Shown in pieces: positions 1 to 7,149 of a stretch of DNA of 64,000 bases. The first letter of the stretch is position 1, and each line of letters begins with the position of its first letter. The DNA lies in the NCBI GenBank assembly GCA_017994935.1, contig JAGOJU010000015.1, positions 1-64,000 of the forward strand, written 5' to 3'. The notes under the pieces are model-generated. The model searched no databases and was not told the DNA's origin. It worked only from the letters and a program-made list of their open reading frames with translations. Source of the DNA: Opitutaceae bacterium (lineage in GTDB: Bacteria; Verrucomicrobiota; Verrucomicrobiia; Opitutales; Opitutaceae). The translations under genes and the position numbers were made by a program.

Positions 1-1376
1 ACTTTGGGCACATGAAAATCTGCGGGCATGTGGTCCCCGGCTACCAGTGGCTCGACGGCAGCGTCGGCGAACTCCCGCAATGATCCGGACAATCTGGCAA
101 CAATCTCGGGGTTTCCTGCCGCCACATCGGTCGTTTCACCTGGGTCTGCCGAAAGATCGAATAATTGGGCGCCCTTGCCCGAGCCGCTGGGATCTCCGTG
201 CAGGATCAATTTCCACCGCCCGGCCCGCACCGCGCCGCGTCCCCCTGACTTTACTCGTGAAGGCTCTGCGTTGAGCAGAATGCATTCGTGGGGGGAGGGA
301 CCCTTTTCCGCCAACGTTTTCCACGCATCGAGTCCGTCCAGCGCAGGCAGTCCCTCGAGAGATGCACCCGCGAGTCTGGCGAACGTAGGCAACCAGTCCA
401 CCATGTGCAGGGGCTCGTTCACCACGGTTCCAGCAGGAATGCGTCCCTTCCAGGATACACAGGCTGCCACACGTACGCCGCCCTCATACAGGGTGCCCTT
501 GGCGCCTCGCCATGGACCATTGTTGGTGATCTTCCCGGGCGACGGTCCGCCGTTGTCGCTGGAAAACACAAAAATCGTATTGTCCATCAAGCCTCGTTTC
601 CTGAATGCCTCGAGTATCCGGCCGATCGCGTCGTCGACCGCGGCCACCATGCCTGCGTAAATGCGGGAGTTGCCTTTGCGGTGACGATAAGGGGCGGTGT
701 ACTTTTCGGGGACTTCGAAAGGCCCGTGCGGCGCGTTGAACGTCACGCACAGGAACAGCGGCCGGCTCTGGTCGTGCTTTTCGACCAGACTCACCGCGTC
801 ACGCGCGATCAACTCCGTCGTGTACCCTTCCTCCCTGACCGCCTTCCCGTTTCGATGCCAGTCTAGCCCGCCTTCGCGTTCATGGGTGAAATAGTCGATC
901 GCTCCGTTGTAGTGACCATAGTGATACTCAAAGCCGCGCTGAAGCGGCAGGTACTCGCGGGCAAAATGACCCAGATGCCACTTGCCAAGCAGCAGGGTGC
1001 GGTAGCCCGACGCCCGGAGGATGTCCGCCATCGTCCTTTCCTTGAGGGAAAGCCCATACGATGCCCATGGCCGGATGACGCCCGTCTGAAGGCCGTAGCG
1101 GATGGGGTAGCGCCCTGTCATCAGGGCGGCCCGCGTCGGGGAGCACACGGGCTGCGCATAAAAGGAATCCAGTTTCGCTCCGGACGCGGCCAGTCTGTCG
1201 ATTGCGGGGGTACGAATGTCGGAACCGTGGTAGCCGACATCCGCCCAGCCAAGGTCGTCGACAAGGAAATAGACGATGTTCGGCCGCTGCGCCGGGCCGG
1301 CTGCCTGCGCGGAGCGCACCCCCTGTCCGATCAAGGCGAGCGCCAGCAGGAAGAGGAAAGACGTTTTCGTACTCAT
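1..1376 (-). CDS. Secreted sulfatase, 3' end cut by window edge
   Basis: Reading leftward from an ATG at 1376, the frame stays open to position 1 (about 458 codons), so the C-terminus lies outside the window. Residues 1-26 form a Sec signal peptide (MSTKTS then a Leu/Ala core). The sulfatase fold follows: metal-binding Asp40-Asp41 in 'FLVDDLGW', then CSPTR at about residue 78, the C-x-P-x-R motif whose Cys is converted to formylglycine, 'LLGKWHLGH' and the 'SSDNGGPSPG' metal-binding loop. The family hydrolyses sulfate esters, here presumably of a polysaccharide, in the periplasm or outside. An AGGGA element about 9 bases upstream supports the start. It diverges from the ArsR cluster across 1377-1538. 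The substrate cannot be told from sequence. Confidence 0.93.
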   Translation of the reverse strand, partial: MSTKTSFLFLLALALIGQGVRSAQAAGPAQRPNIVYFLVDDLGWADVGYHGSDIRTPAIDRLAASGAKLDSFYAQPVCSPTRAALMTGRYPIRYGLQTGVIRPWASYGLSLKERTMADILRASGYRTLLLGKWHLGHFAREYLPLQRGFEYHYGHYNGAIDYFTHEREGGLDWHRNGKAVREEGYTTELIARDAVSLVEKHDQSRPLFLCVTFNAPHGPFEVPEKYTAPYRHRKGNSRIYAGMVAAVDDAIGRILEAFRKRGLMDNTIFVFSSDNGGPSPGKITNNGPWRGAKGTLYEGGVRVAACVSWKGRIPAGTVVNEPLHMVDWLPTFARLAGASLEGLPALDGLDAWKTLAEKGPSPHECILLNAEPSRVKSGGRGAVRAGRWKLILHGDPSGSGKGAQLFDLSADPGETTDVAAGNPEIVARLSGSLREFADAAVEPLVAGDHMPADFHVPK

Positions 1377-1501
1377 TGGGTTCCCTAGCGCTAGTGCGCC
1401 GCACCGCGGCAGACAATGAGATTCATGGCGGGATGCGGGAAGATCGCGAGAGGGTCGAACCCTTGTTCCGGCGCTTTGATCCAACAGATCGTCCGGTCTT
1501 T

Positions 1502-1538
1502 TAATTTAGTTGTTGCTTAATTAAGTAATTATTGAAAT
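1502..1538 (+). promoter_or_regulatory. AT-rich promoter/operator with CTTAATTAAG palindrome
   Basis: A 37-base AT-rich island stands out from the GC-rich surroundings immediately before the ArsR start codon. It contains a perfect 10-bp palindrome, CTTAATTAAG, at 1516-1525, extending imperfectly to TTGCTTAATTAAGTAA. ArsR-type repressors bind AT-rich inverted repeats over their own promoters, so autoregulation is likely. This is inference from position and symmetry. No clear Shine-Dalgarno precedes the ATG at 1539. Confidence 0.5.
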
Positions 1539-1877
1539 ATGACCGGCATGCTCAGTCTGGAAGCCATTGCCGACCCCACGCGAAGACGGATTGTCGAACT
1601 GCTTGCCCGGGGTGACCGCACGGCTGGGGAATTGGTGAAGGCGTTCGATATCAGCGCGCCTGCCATCTCCCAGCATCTGAATGTGCTGCGCGAAGCCGGG
1701 CTCGTGAAGACACGTGCCGAAGGGCAGACCCGCATCCAGTCCCTCAATCCCGACGGCCTCGACCAGGTCGGCGCATGGCTCGAGAAGACGCGCTCCTTCT
1801 GGAGCCGCCGGCTCGATGCCCTTGAACGTGAACTTCGGGTCGCGGAAGAGCGCGACCGGAAAAAAAACAAGCCATGA
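1539..1877 (+). CDS. ArsR-family winged-helix transcriptional regulator
   Basis: This is a 112-residue protein of typical ArsR/SmtB length. The N-terminal 'ALADPTRRRI'-type segment (here 'AIADPTRRRIVELLARG') leads into a helix-turn-helix around 'ELVKAFDISAPAISQHL' and a wing ('LREAGLVKTRAEGQTR'). It has no Cys-rich metal site, so it belongs to the non-metal ArsR group usually paired with SRPBCC proteins. The C-terminus is basic and helical. The stop overlaps the ATG of the next gene by 4 bases (ATGA), which indicates translational coupling. A second ATG at 1548 is a possible alternative start. It probably represses its own cluster through the AT-rich palindrome upstream. Confidence 0.92.
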   Translation: MTGMLSLEAIADPTRRRIVELLARGDRTAGELVKAFDISAPAISQHLNVLREAGLVKTRAEGQTRIQSLNPDGLDQVGAWLEKTRSFWSRRLDALERELRVAEERDRKKNKP

Positions 1878-2446
1878 AATCAAACCCATCCAACGACAAT
1901 CATTCCTACGGCGAATTCACCGCGCACGGCGAAGTGCGCCTTGTCCGCATCCTGCCGGGCCCCATCGAGCGCGTCTGGGAGTACCTGACCGATCCCGAAA
2001 AGCGCGCGCGCTGGTTCGGCGGCGGCATCACGGAGCTTCACGAAGGTGGTAAGGTTGTGTTTGCCATGCGCCATGCCAGCATAGCCCCAGGTGAAACACC
2101 TCCGGATAGATACAAACATGTCCACGACCCGGGCGTGACCTTTGAGGGACGCGTGCTGCGCTGCGACCCGCCGAGGCTTCTGGTCTTCACCTTTGGTGGC
2201 GACGACTCGGAAGTAACCTTCGAACTGACGGCCCAGGGTCGGCAGGTGCTGCTCGTTCTCACGCACCGTGCCAAGGGGGAGGATCTTCCAGATCTGAGCA
2301 ACTACGCATCCGGCTGGCACACGCATGTCGCCCTGCTCATCGCGCTGCTCGAAGGTTCTGCACCGCCTCCCTTCTGGGCCACCCATGCGCAGCTCCAGCC
2401 GGCGTACGAGCAACGGCTTCGCGCCAAGTTCAACGGTCTGCAATAG
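1874..2446 (+). CDS. SRPBCC/AHSA1-like domain protein
   Basis: This 190-residue protein has a START-like helix-grip fold of the AHSA1 (Hsp90 ATPase activator homolog 1-like) group. The opening 'VRLVRILPGPIERVWEYLTDPEKRARWFGG' region, read as short pieces, is the characteristic first strand, helix and 'W' segment of the family. Later strands are near 'PPRLLVFTFGGDDSEVTFEL'. Such proteins bind hydrophobic ligands; many are uncharacterised and sit behind an ArsR gene, as here, with an ATGA overlap to the regulator. It is cytoplasmic with no signal peptide. The actual ligand is unknown. It is followed by a strong stem-loop at 2450-2495. Confidence 0.88.
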   Translation: MKSNPSNDNHSYGEFTAHGEVRLVRILPGPIERVWEYLTDPEKRARWFGGGITELHEGGKVVFAMRHASIAPGETPPDRYKHVHDPGVTFEGRVLRCDPPRLLVFTFGGDDSEVTFELTAQGRQVLLVLTHRAKGEDLPDLSNYASGWHTHVALLIALLEGSAPPPFWATHAQLQPAYEQRLRAKFNGLQ

Positions 2447-2449
2447 AGG

Positions 2450-2495
2450 TCGGCCCCGAATGTTTGTCGTCGCGACCACAAGCATCAGGGGCCGA
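2450..2495. terminator. Long imperfect palindrome / stem-loop after the SRPBCC gene
   Basis: Outer arms TCGGCCCC (2450-2457) and GGGGCCGA (2488-2495) pair perfectly. Inside them ATG/CAT, TTGT/ACAA and the self-complementary TCGCGA continue the stem, so almost the whole 46 bases can fold. No T-run follows, so a simple Rho-independent terminator is doubtful. The right half resembles the stem-loop at 4145-4177 (shared GACCACAA and CAT then GGGG), which suggests a repeated REP-like intergenic element. Confidence 0.5.
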
Positions 2496-2594
2496 AACTT
2501 GCGGACGTGCCGGATGTGATGTCCGATTGCCGGGTCCCCGTTCGTTGGAAGAGTGCAGGCAACGCATTCAGTGTCCCTGCGGAATAAAACGCCC

Positions 2595-3080
2595 ATGAAC
2601 AAACCGATCCCCCAAAATACAATCTGCCTGTGGTACAACAAGGATGCCCTCGATGCGGCACGTTTCTATGCCGCCACTTTTCCTGACAGCAGGGTGACCG
2701 CGGTCCACAAGGCGCCCGGAGACTATCCGTCGGGCAAGGAAGGCGATATCATCACGGTCGAATTCACGGTCCTCGGCATTCCCTGTGTCGGAATCAATGG
2801 CGGACCGGCGTTCACCCAGAGCGAAGCCTTTTCCTTCATGGTTGCCACCGACACGCAGGAGGAGACCGACCGGTATTGGAATACGATCGTCGGCAATGGG
2901 GGACAGGAAAGCGCCTGCGGCTGGTGCAAGGACCGCTGGGGATTGTCCTGGCAGATCACCCCGCGCGTGCTGCTGGAGGCGATAGCCGCCGGTGGTGCGC
3001 AGGCCAAGCGCGCGTTCGCAGCGATGATGGAAATGGGAAAGATTGATATCGCGACAATTGAAGCCGCACGAAAGGGCTGA
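2595..3080 (+). CDS. VOC-superfamily protein (PhnB-like)
   Basis: This is a 161-residue cytoplasmic protein of the glyoxalase/bleomycin-resistance fold, PhnB-like subgroup ('3-demethylubiquinone-9 methyltransferase'-type by older naming). Visible family features are the opening 'ICLWYNKDALDAARFYAATFPDS', the 'GIPCVGINGGPAF' strand, and 'ACGWCKDRWGLSWQITPRVL' near the C-terminus, each characteristic in position and order. The function in this group is mostly unknown. I chose the ATG at 2595; a GTG at 2553 in the same frame would add 14 residues of low family resemblance. It lies within the ArsR/SRPBCC cluster, which commonly carries such a gene. Confidence 0.9.
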   Translation: MNKPIPQNTICLWYNKDALDAARFYAATFPDSRVTAVHKAPGDYPSGKEGDIITVEFTVLGIPCVGINGGPAFTQSEAFSFMVATDTQEETDRYWNTIVGNGGQESACGWCKDRWGLSWQITPRVLLEAIAAGGAQAKRAFAAMMEMGKIDIATIEAARKG

Positions 3081-3185
3081 ACCCGCCCGCGAATATCGGG
3101 TCGGCCCACTGAACGACTCTCTCGGGCTTGAAGTTCACCCGGTTCCGGTCCACGCATTCTCACGGTAACACAACCCCAGTGCCCC

Positions 3186-3716
3186 ATGATCAAGATTATC
3201 CTCCTCGTCCTTGCGGCGATTGTTGTCGTCGTTCTGGTGCTCGCCACCTTTCAGCCTTCTGAGTTTCGCGTGACACGCAGTGCAACCCTTGTCGCGCCCG
3301 CTTCGGCCGTTTTTGCCGAGATCAACGATTTTCACCGGTGGCAGAATTGGTCACCGTGGGAAAAGATGGATCCCAATCTCAAACGCACTTTTGAGGGACC
3401 TGCCTCGGGCATGGGCTCAATCTACAGTTGGGAAGGCAACAAGAAGGTTGGCTCCGGGCGCATGACCATTGCCGCCAGCCTTCCCGCTGAACTCATCCGG
3501 ATCCGGCTCGAGTTTCTCAAACCTTGGGAGTCGAACTGTGTGGCCGAGTTCACGTTTGTTCCCGAAGGGGGCGGCACAGTCGTCGCTTGGACAATGTCAG
3601 GCCCCAACAGCTTTGTTTCCAAACTCATCAATGTGTTCATGAGCATGGACAAGATGATCGGCCGCGATTTCGAGAAGGGCCTGGCCAATCTCAAATCCAC
3701 GCTCGAAACCAGATGA
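3186..3716 (+). CDS. Membrane-anchored SRPBCC (polyketide cyclase-like) protein
   Basis: This is a 176-residue protein. Residues 2-22 (IIKILL.. through VVVVLVLATF) are a single hydrophobic helix, either a membrane anchor or an uncleaved signal. The rest is a SRPBCC fold: 'ASAVFAEINDFHRWQNWSPWEKMDP' has the family Trp-Pro-W pattern, and a 'GPASGMGSIYSWEGN' strand and a long C-terminal helix ending 'FEKGLANLKS' follow. The family binds small hydrophobic molecules; no catalytic role can be assigned. It is third in a co-directional run, 105 bases after the PhnB-like gene. That gap has no recognisable gene. Confidence 0.88.
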   Translation: MIKIILLVLAAIVVVVLVLATFQPSEFRVTRSATLVAPASAVFAEINDFHRWQNWSPWEKMDPNLKRTFEGPASGMGSIYSWEGNKKVGSGRMTIAASLPAELIRIRLEFLKPWESNCVAEFTFVPEGGGTVVAWTMSGPNSFVSKLINVFMSMDKMIGRDFEKGLANLKSTLETR

Positions 3717-3755
3717 CGCCTGTTCTGTCCGTTAACAATCAACCCCCCTGTCCCC

Positions 3756-4124
3756 ATGCCAAAGTACGTCGATGGATTCGTGATTCCTGTCCGCAAGCAG
3801 AAGCTGAAGCAGTACTTCGCGATCGCGAAGGTGGCCAGCAAGGTGTGGCGCGACCATGGCGCGCTCGACTACAAGGAATGTGTCGGTGAGGACCTTTCCT
3901 CAGCTGCCGAATTTGCGCTGCCTTTTCCCAAGGGAATCCGGACAAAGCCCCGTGAGACGGTTGTGTTTTCCTACATCGTCTACAAGTCGCGTGCGCATCG
4001 CGACAAGGTGAACGCCGCTGTCATGAAGGATCCCCGCATTTCGGCGATGTGTGACCCAAAGAAGATGCCCTTTGACTGCAAACGTATGCTCTACGGCGGC
4101 TTCAAGGTGGTGGTTGATGCCTGA
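3756..4124 (+). CDS. DUF1428 family protein
   Basis: This 122-residue protein matches the DUF1428 (YbaA-type) family along its length. It has the opening 'YVDGFVIPVRKQKLKQY', the central 'WRDHGALDYKECVGEDL', the 'VVFSYIVYKSRAHRD' strand, and the end 'PFDCKRMLYGGFKVVV'. The fold is a dimeric alpha/beta barrel (ferredoxin-like). The biochemical function is unknown for the family. It is the last gene of the ArsR-led cluster and lies 39 bases after the membrane SRPBCC gene. A stem-loop at 4145-4177 follows it. Confidence 0.93.
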   Translation: MPKYVDGFVIPVRKQKLKQYFAIAKVASKVWRDHGALDYKECVGEDLSSAAEFALPFPKGIRTKPRETVVFSYIVYKSRAHRDKVNAAVMKDPRISAMCDPKKMPFDCKRMLYGGFKVVVDA

Positions 4125-4144
4125 GAGCGAATGGGGGGAAGCCT

Positions 4145-4177
4145 CCCAATGTGCTTGGCAAGACCACAAACATTGGG
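4145..4177. terminator. Stem-loop between convergent DUF1428 and sulfatase genes
   Basis: CCCAATGT (4145-4152) pairs with ACATTGGG (4170-4177), and inside it TTGG can pair with CCA. It lies between two converging genes, where a bidirectional terminator would be expected. It shares GACCACAA-(G/A)-CAT-GGGG with the element at 2450-2495. There is no T-run. Confidence 0.45.
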
Positions 4178-4194
4178 GATTGCCCATTTCGTGC

Positions 4195-6240
4195 TCACTG
4201 AGCGCGCCAGGCCGAGTTCGGAATCCTGTGCATGGCGAACCCAGGGCCGCTCCATTCGAGATCAAGCTGTGAAATCCCGGAGGGCTTTCGCAGGCAGGAT
4301 AGCCGCACCGGATGCAGTCCGGCTGCGAGGCGGACGCTGCGCGTGACTGCCGTGCCGGGCCGATAGCCGAAATCGCAATCGATCACGAGGGCATCATGCA
4401 GCCGCAGGGAAGCCCGGGTGCTGGTGTCCAGTTGGAAAACATAGTCGCCATCAGCGGGGACTTCGAGGTAACCGGTGAAAAGCACACCGGAGGCATCGGC
4501 CATCTCTGCAAGGTTCAGATCGGGTTGTGCTGTGCGGCCGGTTGCCGTGGGTGACAGCGTGGCAAAATCGGGCACCCACGGAAAACGGCCGATGCAGGCC
4601 TGCCAATGGAGTCCGACGGATGATGTCGCGAGCTCAATGGCCGGCATGAGTTCGCGATCGTAGGGCCGTGGCGCGGTGGCGTCGGGGCGGCGCGATTGCA
4701 GCGAGATCGCGCGAAGGCGGCTTTGCATGCCCGCGTTGCCGGGTTGGTCCGCGAGGTTCGTGGCTTCCTTCGGGTCAGTCACGACATTGTAGATTTCAAA
4801 TGGCGCGTCAGGCGACTTCACATCGTAGCGGACACCAACAAGGTCACCCAGCCGGACGGCCTGCATCTGATTGCGTCGTCGGCCGCGATGCGAAGGGTCG
4901 AAGTCGGGATAGGAAGGCGTGACCCCGTTGACAAAATACTCGAAATAGAGCGGCCGGGGGACTTGCGAGGCGCGACCCCCGGCGAGTGCGGGCAGCAGCG
5001 AAATACCGTCGGCCCGTGCGGGTGGCGGGAGTCCGGCGAGCGTTGCAAAAGTGGGCAGCCAGTCCCATTGAGCGCTGGGTTCCGAGATGACCTGCCCGGC
5101 GGGAATGTGGGCGGGCCAGCGCACGAGTGTCGGCACGCGCGTGCCGCCTTCCCAGAGGTCGCGCTTGATGCCGTCGAAGGGACCGTAACTGCGGAAAAAC
5201 TCCGGCGTGAAAGGCTCGGGCAGCATGGATTCGGTCTCCGGCCCATTGTCCGAGGTGAAGACGACCAGGGTATTGGAGTCGATCCGGAGATCGGCGAGGA
5301 GCTGCAGGAGATCGCCGACAGCGTCATCGATCCGCCGAACGCTGGTGGCCTGGCGCTGATAGACGTTTCCCCATGGCTGACCGGTGCTTGCGGGGAGAAA
5401 TTCCGGATTTGTCCAAGAGTCGATGGTCCCGCTTGCCGTGTTGATCATATGGCCGGGTTTGCCGAGCCATTGCAGTCCACCCTTGAGTCCGCCGCCTTCA
5501 GGGTAGGCCTGCGTGGGCAGTTCGAGAACGGCGTGGGGCGTGTCGTACGCGAGGTAGAGAAAAAACGGCTGCGCGGGGGTCGTCGCGTTGTGCTCGGTGA
5601 TGAACCTCTTCGCGCGGGCGGTGAAGAGATCGGTCGTGTAGCAGCGATCCAGGCCCGGGGTGACATTGGTCCGGTCCTCCCAGACGAAGACCGGCCCCCG
5701 GGCTTTCGCCTTTGCCGCAAAATAGGGCGCCTCCTTCGGGTAGTGTTCGTGTCCGTCGATGTGACGGAGCACCCCATAAAAATGATCGAAGCCGCGGTTG
5801 AGCGGATGCGCAGGCGTATTGGGATCGGCTCCGGTGGGGCCGCCTCCGACCGGCTGGCCGTGAAGTCCCCACTTGCCAATCGCAGCGGTCGCGTAGCCCG
5901 CGCGCCGGAGAACCGTGGCGAGGGTGTGGTTGTCCTCCAGGGCCTTGTCGAACTGGTTGTCGCGCACGTTGGCGTGACCCTGATGGACGCCGAGAAGGAG
6001 TGAAGCCCGCGCCGGCGCGCATACGGGAGCCGCGGCATAGTGGTTGGTCAGTCTTGCGCCTTCGGCCGACATGCGATCGAGCGCGGGCGTCCTGAAGCGT
6101 TTCTGCCCGAAGCAGCCAAGATCTCCGTAGCCGAGATCGTCGGTCAGGATGAAGATGATGTTCGGGCGTTCAGCGGCTTTGGAGCCTGCGTAGGCGAGAA
6201 TGGCAGTCAGCAGGAACAGGAGACGAAAGAGGGCGCGCAT
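4195..6240 (-). CDS. Secreted sulfatase with C-terminal PA14-like domain
   Basis: This is a 681-residue protein. A signal peptide (residues 1-22) precedes 'NIIFILTDDLGYGD' with metal ligands Asp34-Asp35. CAPAR at about residue 74 is the formylglycine motif C-x-P-x-R. 'AIGKWGLHG' and 'TSDNGPETES' follow. The sulfatase part ends near residue 545. From about 560 to the end is a beta-rich region ('GYLEVPADGDYVFQLDTSTRASLRLHD', 'SCLRKPSGISQLDLEWSGPG', in pieces) typical of PA14/GLEYA carbohydrate-binding modules. The appendage probably tethers the enzyme to its glycan. It is the most distal gene of the long minus-strand block and starts 81 bases after the DUF1080-like gene. Confidence 0.94.
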   Translation of the reverse strand: MRALFRLLFLLTAILAYAGSKAAERPNIIFILTDDLGYGDLGCFGQKRFRTPALDRMSAEGARLTNHYAAAPVCAPARASLLLGVHQGHANVRDNQFDKALEDNHTLATVLRRAGYATAAIGKWGLHGQPVGGGPTGADPNTPAHPLNRGFDHFYGVLRHIDGHEHYPKEAPYFAAKAKARGPVFVWEDRTNVTPGLDRCYTTDLFTARAKRFITEHNATTPAQPFFLYLAYDTPHAVLELPTQAYPEGGGLKGGLQWLGKPGHMINTASGTIDSWTNPEFLPASTGQPWGNVYQRQATSVRRIDDAVGDLLQLLADLRIDSNTLVVFTSDNGPETESMLPEPFTPEFFRSYGPFDGIKRDLWEGGTRVPTLVRWPAHIPAGQVISEPSAQWDWLPTFATLAGLPPPARADGISLLPALAGGRASQVPRPLYFEYFVNGVTPSYPDFDPSHRGRRRNQMQAVRLGDLVGVRYDVKSPDAPFEIYNVVTDPKEATNLADQPGNAGMQSRLRAISLQSRRPDATAPRPYDRELMPAIELATSSVGLHWQACIGRFPWVPDFATLSPTATGRTAQPDLNLAEMADASGVLFTGYLEVPADGDYVFQLDTSTRASLRLHDALVIDCDFGYRPGTAVTRSVRLAAGLHPVRLSCLRKPSGISQLDLEWSGPGFAMHRIPNSAWRAQ

Positions 6241-6321
6241 GGTCGGAAACAGATGGTCAAGGCAGCGGGAAGTGACGGTGCAGGGTGGAACACGAAGCCC
6301 TGGAGCGGTTGGGCCCTCGCT

Positions 6322-7149
6322 TCAATGAACGGTTGGGTCAGACCGGACCGACCAGACGCGGAGGGTGTCGAATTGCACCTCCTGGGCGGGTGTAGCCCCC
6401 CAGACGCTGAGACGCAGATTGGGTTTGCTCGGATGAGCCAGACCGGGGCTTTTCAGATGGCCGACCTGCCTGTTGTCGATGTTGACCGTCAGGAGGTCGC
6501 CGATGATTGAGACCCGGAGGGAATACCAGCGGTTCTGCTCCAGCTTGAGCGGGAAATTGACAAGGGCATTTTTCGCGAGCCTGTCGCCCTCCGCTTTTTT
6601 CTGCGGATCGCCTGACCGACGCAGGGCGTAGATATCATTCCGCATGACCCCTTCCTTGTCGTCGTAAAGCGTGATTTGATTGGGCCGTACCGTGACGCGA
6701 CTGATGTGGCCCGCATGGGTGCCGCGGTAGCTGATGTCATCACACGCAAGGTTGAAGGAGCGTGCGCCGGAAAAACGAAACTTGATTTCAACAATCGCAT
6801 TTCCGTCCGGCAGCGGAAGGATGGCTGCGAGAGTCCCTCCGTGGTCGCTTCGTTCCTGACGTCCCTTGAGCAGGCCATCGGCCACGGTGAACGCGGGAAT
6901 CGGTGATCTCAACGCAGTGCCGAGGCCGGTGCGGTCGAAGTCGTCGGAGAAGACGAGTTTGTCCCTGACTCCGCTTTCCGGAACGGCAGCCCCGGCCGCG
7001 TGTGCCGACGTCGCACCCAGCAACCCGGTGAGAATGCAAAGGGAAACGATCGCCCGCCGCCCTGTGCGGGATGAGGGGACAGGCCCCTGCGCCGGAGGGG
7101 AAGGGCGCCAAACGTGGCTGATGCGACCGCGACTCGGGAGCGGCGTCAT
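6322..7149 (-). CDS. Secreted DUF1080/LamG-like beta-sandwich protein
   Basis: This 275-residue protein has a twin-Arg-containing hydrophobic stretch at about 31-50 ending 'ATSAHA', which looks like a signal sequence behind an unusually long N-terminal extension. The mature part ('DKLVFSDDFDRTGLG', 'NAIVEIKFRFSGARSFNLAC', 'NRWYSLRVSIIGDLLTVNID', in order) is a concanavalin-like jelly roll related to the DUF1080 / 3-keto-disaccharide hydrolase fold. Its ATG (7149) overlaps the TGA of the upstream sulfatase (ATGA), so translation is coupled. It could be a sugar-binding or hydrolytic partner of the sulfatases. I could not identify catalytic residues. Confidence 0.75.
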   Translation of the reverse strand: MTPLPSRGRISHVWRPSPPAQGPVPSSRTGRRAIVSLCILTGLLGATSAHAAGAAVPESGVRDKLVFSDDFDRTGLGTALRSPIPAFTVADGLLKGRQERSDHGGTLAAILPLPDGNAIVEIKFRFSGARSFNLACDDISYRGTHAGHISRVTVRPNQITLYDDKEGVMRNDIYALRRSGDPQKKAEGDRLAKNALVNFPLKLEQNRWYSLRVSIIGDLLTVNIDNRQVGHLKSPGLAHPSKPNLRLSVWGATPAQEVQFDTLRVWSVRSDPTVH

